Source of the DNA: Chryseobacterium sp. SSA4.19
GTDB taxonomy: Bacteria > Bacteroidota > Bacteroidia > Flavobacteriales > Weeksellaceae
Direction: 5' to 3'
DNA: 64,000 nt
NCBI RefSeq assembly: GCF_022601875.1
Contig: NZ_JAKVIP010000016.1
Coordinates: forward strand, 1 to 64,000
The position numbers were made by a program, and so were the translations under genes. Of this stretch, positions 17,625 to 25,209 are shown in pieces (within the stretch, counting starts at the first letter, position 1; the number at the start of each line of letters is the position of its first letter). The notes below the pieces were generated by a model. The model ran no database searches and was not told where the DNA came from. It was given only the letters and a program-made list of their open reading frames with translations.

Positions 17625-18455
17625 TTAAAATTTAATATCCTTCGCACATCTGAAACCCAGGTTATTGAGGCAGTAGTCTGCTTTTAAGCTTCCTCTCAGT
17701 GCATATCGTACAAATGCCGCGTAATTCCTAAGGTCTGATGAGGTAACTGCTGCTCCCGCACAGAACAAAGATTCATTAGTAGTATTGTCTTTTCTGGACT
17801 CTCCGCTCATCATGACCGAATTGAAATCATACGTCCACTCCCAAACCATTCCGTACATATCGTAGACCCCGTAATAATTAGGCTCTGACTGTTTAATGAG
17901 CTGTTTGTTCTTATCTGTTTTTTGATACGATTTTAATATGAAATCTGTAAACTCCGGATCGTGGGAAGCATTTGCTGAATGCTGGTCTGCAAGGCCCGCA
18001 TATTCCCATTCGTCTATCGTAGGAAGTCTCTTCCCTACGCTTTTTGCATAGGCTTCTGCGGCATACCAGGAAATATTGGTAACGGGAGCATCCACACTTA
18101 CATCCTGCGGAATTTCATAATCGCTTTTCCAATGCACGAGATAAGTGCTGTCCGCATACAGCTTCAATACTTTGCTTTTAGCCCACTGAGGATTTTTTTT
18201 AAGAAACTGAAGATACTCTCCATTGGTAACCGGACTGTCATCCAGGTAGAAAGATGCTACTTTCACGATTCTTCCCGAGTCCTTACCAATAAAAGCTTCA
18301 TATTTTCCCCCATCGATCTTTACCATTTTTTTTAAGCTGGAGATCTTTGTTAAATGGTTCTGAGCGATGGGTTTTACATTGGAAACATCACAATGACCAG
18401 AACAGGAAAGCTGGCAGATCACCATTATAAAACACATTACTAACACACTTTTCAT
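17625..18455 (-). CDS. nirV: SUMF1/FGE-like NirV
   Basis: 276 aa, exported with a lipoprotein-like signal (MVICQLSCSGHC). The body is a formylglycine-generating-enzyme (SUMF1) fold: KMVKIDGGKYEAFIGKD, YLDDSPVTNGEYLQFLKKN, VTNISWYAAEAYAKSVGKRL, GMVWEWTYDF and NNLGFRCA. The active-site Cys pair of true FGE is not evident. NirV is the SUMF1-like protein repeatedly found next to nirK; its exact role in NirK maturation is unsettled. It lies 66 bases after nirK in the same operon. Confidence 0.88.
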   Translation of the reverse strand: MKSVLVMCFIMVICQLSCSGHCDVSNVKPIAQNHLTKISSLKKMVKIDGGKYEAFIGKDSGRIVKVASFYLDDSPVTNGEYLQFLKKNPQWAKSKVLKLYADSTYLVHWKSDYEIPQDVSVDAPVTNISWYAAEAYAKSVGKRLPTIDEWEYAGLADQHSANASHDPEFTDFILKSYQKTDKNKQLIKQSEPNYYGVYDMYGMVWEWTYDFNSVMMSGESRKDNTTNESLFCAGAAVTSSDLRNYAAFVRYALRGSLKADYCLNNLGFRCAKDIKF

Positions 18456-18521
18456 GATTCCTTTTTTAAAACCCTCAATGCGACCTAAGCAATCACCTTT
18501 TCAATTGATTTCTATATAATC

Positions 18522-19559
18522 TTACTGGTTTTTCTTATAAACAGCTGGATTTTCAGCACCTGACACTTTTAATTTTCCTAAAGCTCCTTTATTGAAAGCC
18601 CTGAAAATTGCATGATCCACAATCACATATTCTCCCGGAACCGTTGCTTTAAATTCAACAATTGATGCTCCACCCGGCGGAATGACCGTGGTCTGAACAT
18701 TTTCATTAATCTTATTGCCGCCTTCCATATATACTTTATCAAAGATTTCCCCGATCACATGGAATGATGACGTAAGGTTCGGACCGCCATTTCCTACATA
18801 AAAACGTACTGTTTCACCAACTTTAGCCTGAAGTTCATTATCTCCCAATAAAGCTCCCGTGTTCCCGTTGAACACAACATAATCCGGGTGTTCTGCAATC
18901 GCTTTATCCATATCAAATTCCTGCAGACCTTTATCTCCGAATTTTCCTTTGGTGTAGAAATCGCCCTGCATGATGTAATATTCCCGATCAACCTTAGGAA
19001 GACCTCCTTCAGGTTCAATGAGAATAAGCCCATACATCCCGTTGGCAATGTGCATACCCACAGGAGCGGTAGCGCAGTGATACACATAGAGACCCGGATT
19101 CAAAGCTTTAAAATTGAAGACTTTTTCTGTGCCGGGTGCAACAAAAGTAGCTTCTGCTCCACCTCCCGGCCCATTGACTGCATGCAGGTCTATATTGTGG
19201 GGAAAAGTATTGTTTTCATTATTTTTAAGGTGGAGTTCAATGTCATCTCCTACTCTGGCGCGGATAAAACTTCCTGGAACCGTTCCGTTGAACGTCCAGA
19301 AATGGTATTGCGTACCGTCAGCCAGCTCACCGGTTTTCTCTATCGTTTCCAGCTTTATGATGACTTTTTTTGCAGCCCTTTCACCGACAGGGCCAGGCAG
19401 AAAAGGTGGTGCGACCAGTTTTTGCACTTCAGAAGAGCCATCGGCTACTATTTTTTCCGTATCAGCCGCAGCACTGTTCCCGGCAGAAGGATTTTGCCTG
19501 CAGGAATTCATACTGATAACTGCTGATAAAAGCGCCGTGATGAAGAATGATTTTCTCAT
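18522..19559 (-). CDS. nirK: Copper-containing nitrite reductase NirK, lipoprotein form
   Basis: 345 aa enzyme reducing nitrite to NO in the periplasm. Two cupredoxin domains. Type 1 Cu ligands: H121, C162, H170 and M175 ([24 protein letters not shown]). Type 2 Cu ligands: H126, H161 and H316 (VDHAIFRAF). Catalytic Asp124 and His267 (SSFHVIGE) are present. The signal peptide ends VISMNSC, a lipobox (Cys20), so the enzyme is probably lipid-anchored rather than free. First gene of nirK-nirV-SCO-cytochrome c. A dyad of the island family lies at 19610-19633, 51 bases upstream of the start codon. Confidence 0.96.
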   Translation of the reverse strand: MRKSFFITALLSAVISMNSCRQNPSAGNSAAADTEKIVADGSSEVQKLVAPPFLPGPVGERAAKKVIIKLETIEKTGELADGTQYHFWTFNGTVPGSFIRARVGDDIELHLKNNENNTFPHNIDLHAVNGPGGGAEATFVAPGTEKVFNFKALNPGLYVYHCATAPVGMHIANGMYGLILIEPEGGLPKVDREYYIMQGDFYTKGKFGDKGLQEFDMDKAIAEHPDYVVFNGNTGALLGDNELQAKVGETVRFYVGNGGPNLTSSFHVIGEIFDKVYMEGGNKINENVQTTVIPPGGASIVEFKATVPGEYVIVDHAIFRAFNKGALGKLKVSGAENPAVYKKNQ

Positions 19560-19597
19560 GTTAAAATTGTTTTACAAAGTTCATGGCTTAAACAATC

Positions 19598-19633
19598 TTT
19601 GAAACAACACAATAAGATATAAATACCTTTTAG
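19598..19633 (-). promoter_or_regulatory. nirK upstream regulatory region
   Basis: The dyad (C)AATAAGA-N8-CCTTTTAG at 19610-19633 agrees with the narK dyad at 18 of 22 compared positions. Next to it, at 19598-19609, is the 12-mer TTTGAAACAACA also found in the inverted repeat at 16519-16530. The only -7-like octamer seen downstream on the minus strand is GAACTTTG at 19574-19581, one mismatch from TAnnTTTG. Confidence 0.5.
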
Positions 19634-19694
19634 TATTTTATTTAACTGTGTTTTTTAAATTATATTAAGTCTGTAACTGATTTATTAAAAGGTT

Positions 19695-20126
19695 TTATTG
19701 TTTCAGAAAAGTTAACTTTAAATCTAAATTTTTAACAAACATGCTGATTTTAGAGTTTTCCAGCATATTTTTTATTTCCTGCCTGATGTGTTTAAAATCA
19801 TTATGTATAGGACACGGATGTGTTTCCGAACATTCTTTAAGCCCAAGGCCGCATCCCGAAAAAAGCTTGTCTCCATCAATCTCTCTTACAATATCTGCCA
19901 CAGACTGCTCAAGATTAACCGTATCCATATAAAATCCGCCGTTCGGACCTTTCGCAGACTGTACAAATCCTTTTCTGCTGAGATCCTGTAATATTTTCGC
20001 AATGAAATATTCCGGGGAATCTATTCCTGATGCAATATCTTTAATACCGATCCGCCTGCCGTCCTTAGACTGCTGCGCAATGAAAATCAAAGACCGGATG
20101 GCGTATTCGCAGGTTTTAGAAAACAT
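19695..20126 (-). CDS. Rrf2-family regulator, NsrR-like (second copy)
   Basis: 143 aa. Winged helix (SKTCEYAIRSLIFIAQQ, DIASGIDSPEYFIAKILQDL, AKGPNGGFYM) and Fe-S loop C92-x6-C99-x5-C105 ending CPIHND, as in the first copy. It lies upstream of nirK in the same direction. Its own promoter carries one of the best island dyads (20165-20192), which suggests autoregulation or control by the same master regulator. It is a prime candidate for the NO-responsive regulator of the nir/nor genes; the ligand is inferred from family and context. Confidence 0.9.
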   Translation of the reverse strand: MFSKTCEYAIRSLIFIAQQSKDGRRIGIKDIASGIDSPEYFIAKILQDLSRKGFVQSAKGPNGGFYMDTVNLEQSVADIVREIDGDKLFSGCGLGLKECSETHPCPIHNDFKHIRQEIKNMLENSKISMFVKNLDLKLTFLKQ

Positions 20127-20143
20127 TTGCTCTTTTTATATGA

Positions 20144-20192
20144 CAAAGATAGAGATCAGAAATGAAATAAAAGACCATTTAGTGTTTTATTT
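20144..20192 (-). promoter_or_regulatory. Promoter and dyad of the second Rrf2 gene
   Basis: On the minus strand a TATCTTTG -7 box (20144-20151) has, 13 bp upstream, the dyad AAATAAAAGA-N8-TGTTTTATTT (20165-20192; 9 of 10 arm positions pair). There is no TTTG -33 box; the dyad occupies its place, centred about 27 bp upstream of the -7 box. Confidence 0.7.
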
Positions 20193-20204
20193 TAATGATT
20201 AATA

Positions 20205-21161
20205 TCATTCCCATTCCAGCAGCCTTCTTTCCCCTTCAATTTTTTTGGTTTCAGAAATATCCTGGGACATTTCTATAACGCCACGGTAGTTCTTCTGATG
20301 ATCCCTAACCGCAAAATACCGAACATAGATCAGCTTTTCACGGTAATTGAACCAAAATGATGCTTCGTTCTGCTCGCCTTTACGAAATGCTTCCAGGATT
20401 TTAAGAACGGTATCCACGCTTTTCGGAGGATGGCAGAACCTTACTTCACGGCCGATAATTCCTGCGCTCCTTGGGAAAACACGTTCTTCTCCACGGTTAT
20501 AGAAAATAACCCGGTCGTTTTCATCCACGTATGTAAGATCAAGCGGCAAGGTCCTGAATAACAGATTCACCTGCTCAATGGTCATATAACCTTCGTCAAA
20601 ATGCGATGCACTGTCATCAAAAATGACATCGGTTCTTAAGACTTTATCATCTGAAGGATGCACATATCCGTTTTGAGCGGGATATTTCGCAGGCGCTTCG
20701 CTCAGCATCCAGCCGATTTCATCTTCTCCTTCCCGCATCTTGATCCATTCCTCATCGGTGAGGATATCAATCGCATTCGGGAACAGAACACTTTTTTCAA
20801 CTTCCATCAGGTTTTTAAGATTATGTCCGGCATACTGAATGTTCTGCCTGGCGGAATCAAGATCTTTTTCATCTATATTCTTCCGGATGATCCTGAAAAT
20901 GTCACGTATGGTGTCATGAAAAGACCACATATTCCGGGAAGGGCCTGTCCAGCCTTTCTGTTCCAGAAAAGGGAAAAGCTGATTTTCTTTTCTTTCAAAT
21001 CTTCTTTCGACACTTGCGAGATGATTAAACATATTATAAAATTTCTGAAATTCTTCATGAGGATCTGTTGTATTCAATTCGTCTAACAAGGACAGGATAA
21101 GCTCCTCTTCCATCAGATACGTGTGAACAGGATGCCCGGCCTTCAATTGATTTTTATCCAT
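20205..21161 (-). CDS. Hemerythrin-like plus PAS protein (DUF438-related)
   Basis: 318 aa cytoplasmic protein. The N-terminal ~150 residues are hemerythrin-like (GHPVHTYLMEEELIL, ENQLFPFLEQ, SFHDTIRDIF, EKSVLFPNAIDIL). Residues ~200-310 form a PAS domain of the type found in DUF438 proteins (RTLPLDLTYVDENDRVIFYN, FCHPPKSVDTVLKILEAF, RGVIEMSQDISE). The separate N-terminal DUF438 domain of longer homologues is absent. No output domain (kinase, GGDEF or HTH) follows, so it is a stand-alone sensor or NO/O2 binder. A perfect island dyad lies in its promoter. Confidence 0.8.
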   Translation of the reverse strand: MDKNQLKAGHPVHTYLMEEELILSLLDELNTTDPHEEFQKFYNMFNHLASVERRFERKENQLFPFLEQKGWTGPSRNMWSFHDTIRDIFRIIRKNIDEKDLDSARQNIQYAGHNLKNLMEVEKSVLFPNAIDILTDEEWIKMREGEDEIGWMLSEAPAKYPAQNGYVHPSDDKVLRTDVIFDDSASHFDEGYMTIEQVNLLFRTLPLDLTYVDENDRVIFYNRGEERVFPRSAGIIGREVRFCHPPKSVDTVLKILEAFRKGEQNEASFWFNYREKLIYVRYFAVRDHQKNYRGVIEMSQDISETKKIEGERRLLEWE

Positions 21162-21248
21162 TTTTAAGTAAAATAAAATATTAATATCTTTTTGTCTTTT
21201 ATTCTATGAAGAAAATCCTTTGGTTTAGGTTTTCTTAGTTTGATATAA

Positions 21249-21298
21249 CAAATGTAAGATTTATACTTTCAAATAAAAGAGTTAAATATCTTTTATTT
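21249..21298 (-). promoter_or_regulatory. Promoter and perfect dyad of the hemerythrin-PAS gene
   Basis: On the minus strand a TACATTTG -7 box (21249-21256) is preceded, 14 bp upstream, by a perfect inverted repeat AAATAAAAGA-N8-TCTTTTATTT (21271-21298). No TTTG -33 box is present. The dyad centre lies about 28 bp upstream of the -7 box, close to -41 relative to the expected start, the classic class II activator position. Confidence 0.75.
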
Positions 21299-21320
21299 TA
21301 CTGATTTATGTCATTCATTT

Positions 21321-22229
21321 CTATTGATGCTGACCTCCGTTTATAATCTTATAAATGTGCAGTATGCCGGGGAAAACTGCATCCATGGATTCCTCTGCTC
21401 CTTTTGTGGATCCGGGGAGCGCCATCACAAGGGTTTCACCGATCATGCCTACCAGGCTTCTGGAAAGCATCGAATATGGCGTTCGCAATTGTCCATAGCT
21501 TCTGATCGCTTCTGCTGCTCCAGGAATTTCACGATCCAGTAAAGGACGGATGGCTTCCGGAGTAATATCTCTTTTTGAAAGTCCTGTTCCTCCGGTGATT
21601 ATCACTAATTGTATACCCTGCTCTACATCGGATTTTACTTTACGCTGAATGTCTTCTATTTCATCAGGGATAATTACATACTCACTTACCGTTACCTTAT
21701 TCTTTTCCAGCGAAGCAATGATTGCTTTCCCTGCTTTATCTTCTTTTTTTCCTGCAAAAATACTGTCTGAACAAACAATTACGGAAGCATTGATTCCTTC
21801 TCCGGAATCTCTGAGGTCCGATTTTCCGCCTTTTTTCTCAAGCAGCCTGATATTCCTGATCTCAATTTTTTTATCAATCGGTTTCAGCATATCATACATT
21901 GTGAGCGCCACCACAGATGCAGAATGCATCGCCTCCACTTCTACTCCGGTTTTATAAATGGTATGGATTTCCGATGTGATATGAATATCCAAATCCCTGA
22001 TCTCAAACTGAATGGAGGTATATTCTATAGGAAGCGGATGACAATCCGGAATAACATCACTCGTTTTTTTTGCCGCAAACAATCCTGCCGTTTTTGACAT
22101 TTCAAAAACATTTCCTTTAGGGACTTCATTGTTCAAGATTGCATCGATTGTTTCCTTTGAACTGACACTGAGAACGGCTTCCGCTATCGCTTTCCTGAGT
22201 GTATTATTTTTATGGGTGATATTGACCAT
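21321..22229 (-). CDS. moaCB: Fused MoaC-MoaB/MogA molybdenum cofactor protein
   Basis: 302 aa. Residues 1 to ~145 are MoaC (cyclic pyranopterin monophosphate synthase): GNVFEMSKTAGLFAAKKTSD, IPDCHPLPIEYTSIQFE, GVEVEAMHSASVVALTMYDM and KKGGKSDLRD. Residues ~150-300 are a MoaB/MogA-type molybdopterin adenylyltransferase: SVIVCSDSIFAGKKEDKAG, IITGGTGLSKRDITPEA and VMALPGSTKGAEE. The fusion joins an early step and a late step of Moco synthesis in one chain. It is the last gene of the run moaD-moeB-moaE-moaCB. Confidence 0.93.
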   Translation of the reverse strand: MVNITHKNNTLRKAIAEAVLSVSSKETIDAILNNEVPKGNVFEMSKTAGLFAAKKTSDVIPDCHPLPIEYTSIQFEIRDLDIHITSEIHTIYKTGVEVEAMHSASVVALTMYDMLKPIDKKIEIRNIRLLEKKGGKSDLRDSGEGINASVIVCSDSIFAGKKEDKAGKAIIASLEKNKVTVSEYVIIPDEIEDIQRKVKSDVEQGIQLVIITGGTGLSKRDITPEAIRPLLDREIPGAAEAIRSYGQLRTPYSMLSRSLVGMIGETLVMALPGSTKGAEESMDAVFPGILHIYKIINGGQHQ

Positions 22230-22293
22230 TAATTAATATTTAAATTATTTGAATGTTTTTGATAAAAAAGACGTGTAAACTCTGCTTCAAAAT

Positions 22294-22731
22294 TTATTTA
22301 TTTTCTTTCCATGCATGCGACTCGTCTTCCAGAATTTCTTTTCCCCAAAGTGGAATTTCTTTCTTGATTCTATCCACCATTTCGTCACAGGCGTTTATTG
22401 CTTCTTTTCGGTGCGGTGCAGAAGTGAAAACAAAGAGGCAGATTTCTCCGACTTTGATATTTCCCAACGAGTGATATATATGAGCACAGGTCAGATTATA
22501 TTTCGTAATGATTTCTTCCCGGATGTCGTGAGCTTTTTCGAGCGCCATTTCCTGATAAGCCGTAAATTCTATCGACAGGACTTTTTTATCATTCTTTACA
22601 TCTTCACGAATCTGTCCGAGAAAGATGCTGTGTCCGCCAATTGTTGTCTTCACGGTATGCTTGCTGATGCTTTTGGCAATAAATGAAGGATCGATAGGAC
22701 CTTCGATAAATATATTTTTTATTTTTTTCAT
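22294..22731 (-). CDS. moaE: Molybdopterin synthase large subunit MoaE
   Basis: 145 aa from ATG 22731, chosen because it overlaps the moeB stop by four bases (ATGA) and begins the conserved domain (MKKIKNIFIEGPIDP). Family motifs: GGHSIFLGQIRED, VLSIEFTAYQEMALEKAHDI, IYHSLGNIKVGEICLFVFTSAPHR and EMVDRIKKEIPLWGKEI. With thiocarboxylated MoaD it converts cPMP to molybdopterin. Confidence 0.95.
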   Translation of the reverse strand: MKKIKNIFIEGPIDPSFIAKSISKHTVKTTIGGHSIFLGQIREDVKNDKKVLSIEFTAYQEMALEKAHDIREEIITKYNLTCAHIYHSLGNIKVGEICLFVFTSAPHRKEAINACDEMVDRIKKEIPLWGKEILEDESHAWKENK

Positions 22732-23813
22732 TGTACGATTGATTTTGCTCCGGATGGAAAATGCCTGATTTCTTTTTCCGGAAAATGGTTTTTTATAAGC
22801 TCCATTGCCTTTCTGCTGCGTATTCCCGAAGCGCATACGAAACAGATATTATCATACGGTTTTAAAGATTCCAGATGCTGCCCAAGAGAAGCCAGCGGAA
22901 TTTCCAAAGCCTGTAAAGACTCGAGTCTCGGCTGTTCATCGGGCTCCCTGACATCGATCAAAATACTTTTTTCCTGATCCAGAAAAATTTCCAATCCGGT
23001 TAAGGATGTAATCTCATTGCTTTTATAGATATGACAGAATTCCTCATAATTGAAATTTTGAAGCTCTTCAATTGTATTGGGTCCCGACTTTTTTTCATTT
23101 CCGTTAAAATTAAATACCATCGACTGATAATTTTTAGTATTAAAAGTCAGCAGTTTATGGATTAAAATATCACCTGAACCTGTTAATAATTTGATCACTT
23201 CATTCGCCTGAAATGTACCGATTACGGATGAATGCGTTGGCAAAACTCCTGCTTCATTACAATTCGGCACTTCGTTCTGATTCGGCGGCACCGGAAAAAG
23301 ATCACGGTAATTGGTTATCTGATTTTCTTTCTCTACATTAAATACTGCAACCTGTCCTTCATATCTGAAAATAGAGGCATACACCAAAGGCTTTTTCAAA
23401 ATAAAGCAGGCGTCGTTCAGCAAATATCTTGTCGTAAAATTATCGGTGCAATCAGCGACGACATCGTAATTCTGAATAATTCCAATACCATTTTGCGCAG
23501 TCAGTTTTTCATTAAAAATTTCAATTTCCGTTTCGGGGTTTTTACTTTTTAAATATCGTTCTGCTACAATTACTTTTGGCAATCCAATATCTTTTTCATC
23601 AAACAAAAACTGTCGATGAAGATTCTGAATTTCAACAAAATCAAAATCAACGATTCCAATTTTTCCAATTCCCGAAGAAACCAAAAGCTGCAATGCCGGA
23701 CAGCCCAAACCGCCTGCTCCAACCACCAGAACGGAAGAAGCAGCTAGTTTTTCCTGTGCAGAAATCCCAAAGTCCGGCAGTATTACTTGCCTGCTATATC
23801 TGTTTACATTCAT
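22728..23813 (-). CDS. moeB: MoeB/ThiF-type adenylyltransferase fused to rhodanese
   Basis: 361 aa from ATG 23813 (MNVNRYSRQVILPDFG); earlier in-frame starts add non-homologous sequence. The N-terminal E1-like domain adenylates the C-terminal Gly-Gly of MoaD (VVGAGGLGCPALQLL, IVDFDFVEIQNLHRQFLF, DCTDNFTTRYLLND). The usual zinc-binding C-x2-C around YRCLFP is missing: here it reads YRDLFPVPP. The C-terminal ~100 residues are a rhodanese domain with active-site loop C-A-S-G-I-R-S (NICFVCASGIRSRKAM), which can donate sulfur. It lies 10 bases after moaD. Confidence 0.9.
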   Translation of the reverse strand: MNVNRYSRQVILPDFGISAQEKLAASSVLVVGAGGLGCPALQLLVSSGIGKIGIVDFDFVEIQNLHRQFLFDEKDIGLPKVIVAERYLKSKNPETEIEIFNEKLTAQNGIGIIQNYDVVADCTDNFTTRYLLNDACFILKKPLVYASIFRYEGQVAVFNVEKENQITNYRDLFPVPPNQNEVPNCNEAGVLPTHSSVIGTFQANEVIKLLTGSGDILIHKLLTFNTKNYQSMVFNFNGNEKKSGPNTIEELQNFNYEEFCHIYKSNEITSLTGLEIFLDQEKSILIDVREPDEQPRLESLQALEIPLASLGQHLESLKPYDNICFVCASGIRSRKAMELIKNHFPEKEIRHFPSGAKSIVQ

Positions 23814-23823
23814 ATCTTCAGTA

Positions 23824-24057
23824 TTAGCCTCCTGAATACGGTGGCAGCAAAGCAATTTCTGAATTCTTATTAATAGACGTATCATCATCCGATTTTATAC
23901 CGTTGACAACTACTAAAAAAGTAGACTCTTTTAAAGCCGGGAATTTTTCATAAAGCCTGTTTTTCAGATCCGAAACAGAACTGATATCTTCAGAATCCAA
24001 ATCATAATCATTTCCGTTGAAAAGGTCTGTGAGTTTGCCGAATATTTTTAGTTTCAT
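23824..24057 (-). CDS. moaD: Molybdopterin synthase sulfur carrier MoaD
   Basis: 77 aa ubiquitin-like protein from ATG 24057 (MKLKIFGKLTDLF). It ends with the essential Gly-Gly (LLPPYSGG), which MoeB adenylates and which is then thiocarboxylated. First gene of the moaD-moeB-moaE-moaCB operon; the ATG at 24081 would add eight unconserved residues. Confidence 0.9.
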   Translation of the reverse strand: MKLKIFGKLTDLFNGNDYDLDSEDISSVSDLKNRLYEKFPALKESTFLVVVNGIKSDDDTSINKNSEIALLPPYSGG

Positions 24058-24119
24058 ATACTTACATTTAAAAGTGATCATTCAATGTGATAACGAATGA
24101 CCTTCTATTTAGATAATCA

Positions 24120-24169
24120 TTAGACAGGTAGTATTCTGTCTAATACATGCCGGATAATCATCAAAGTTA
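24120..24169 (-). promoter_or_regulatory. moaD operon promoter with a downstream dyad
   Basis: On the minus strand the -7 box TAACTTTG lies at 24162-24169. About 20 bases downstream, inside the expected leader, is a perfect inverted repeat TTAGACAG-N8-CTGTCTAA (24120-24143). The sequence differs from the island dyad, but the 8-base spacer is the same. It could be an operator or an RNA hairpin. Confidence 0.55.
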
Positions 24170-24317
24170 ATACCTTTCCCATGATAATCGATAATTTTGA
24201 ATTTAATCATGCCTATTCAAAGCCTGATCCATTGTATTTGTTATATTTTTCTTTATTGTCAGATATCCAAAATCAAATTCATAGCTGCAGATAATTGTTT
24301 TATAATCTTCAAATTAT

Positions 24318-24881
24318 TTATAATGTGTTTTTCATAATAACTTCTGCATTCCGTAAATTTTCCGGTGTATTGATATTTAAAAACTGATTTTCAAACTCAT
24401 CATTAAACGGTATGTAATATGCATTTTGCTCTTTAAGAAAGCTGGTCATTTTGAGATTTCCGCTTTCAATGGCATTTTTCAGATTATTGAGAACAGAAAA
24501 AGGATAAATTCCTAAAACCGGATACATTTTATTGCCACATTGTGCAATATTAATTCTACCGTCTTCCTTTCTGTGATGCAAATTTTTAATTAATTCTGAT
24601 GAAACGAAAGGCATATCGCAGCTGCAGACAAAAATATCTTCCCCGAAAAACTCTAATGCGGAATAAATGCCTCCCATCGGACCTTTACTCAAAATGATAT
24701 CTCTTATAATTCCATCTGAAATCGGATAATCAGAGTGGTTTCCGGAAATATATACTTCATAAAAAACCGGTGACACGGCATCGATAACATATTGTATCAA
24801 CATTTTTTCACCCAGTTTCATCATTGCTTTGTTTTGCCCCATCCTGGAACTCCTGCCTCCTGCTAAAATGACTGCTTTCAT
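24318..24881 (-). CDS. mobA: Molybdenum cofactor guanylyltransferase MobA
   Basis: 187 aa from ATG 24881, at the start of the nucleotide-binding motif (MKAVILAGGRSSRMGQNKAM). Other MobA features: SKGPMGGIYSALEF and CSCDMPFVSSELI. MobA attaches GMP to Mo-MPT, giving the bis-MGD form needed by DMSO-reductase-family enzymes such as the nitrate reductase in this window. It follows the ModE-like gene after 4 bases. Confidence 0.93.
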   Translation of the reverse strand: MKAVILAGGRSSRMGQNKAMMKLGEKMLIQYVIDAVSPVFYEVYISGNHSDYPISDGIIRDIILSKGPMGGIYSALEFFGEDIFVCSCDMPFVSSELIKNLHHRKEDGRINIAQCGNKMYPVLGIYPFSVLNNLKNAIESGNLKMTSFLKEQNAYYIPFNDEFENQFLNINTPENLRNAEVIMKNTL

Positions 24882-24885
24882 TTTT

Positions 24886-25209
24886 TTAAATTTTTTCTTC
24901 AGAAAACTGGGTAAAATAATCTTCTGCTGTTTTGAACTTTTCCACAATGAGTTTTCCATAGTCTGTGAGGAAACTCTGACCACCGGATTTTCCACCGGCT
25001 TCCCTTCTTACGATTTCATGGAAAGCGTTGGTATTAATGTCCTGCACCATTCCCCACGCTTTTCGGTAAGGAATCTTTAGTAGTGCTGCTGCCTCAGAAA
25101 TACTTCCCAAAAGATGAATCTGTTCGAGAAGCCGTGCTCTACCAACACCTATTTTTAAGCCCGATTCGGTTTCAATCCAGATTCTGCCTTTGACTTTCAG
25201 ACTCTCCAT
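24886..25209 (-). CDS. ModE-like winged-helix regulator without molybdate domain
   Basis: 107 aa. It consists only of the N-terminal DNA-binding domain of ModE-type regulators: RIWIETESGLKIGVGRARLLEQIHLLGSISEAA is the characteristic region (cited in parts), followed by KIPYRKAWGMVQDIN and GGKSGGQSFLTDYG. The C-terminal MOP repeats that bind molybdate in E. coli ModE are absent, so molybdate sensing, if any, must occur differently. The gene overlaps the 3' end of moeA by 13 bases and precedes mobA by 4 bases. Confidence 0.87.
   Translation of the reverse strand: MESLKVKGRIWIETESGLKIGVGRARLLEQIHLLGSISEAAALLKIPYRKAWGMVQDINTNAFHEIVRREAGGKSGGQSFLTDYGKLIVEKFKTAEDYFTQFSEEKI

Noticed and set aside
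18888-19526. Open frame of 212 codons on the plus strand
   Set aside because: Antisense shadow of nirK, whose copper ligands and signal peptide prove the minus-strand frame.
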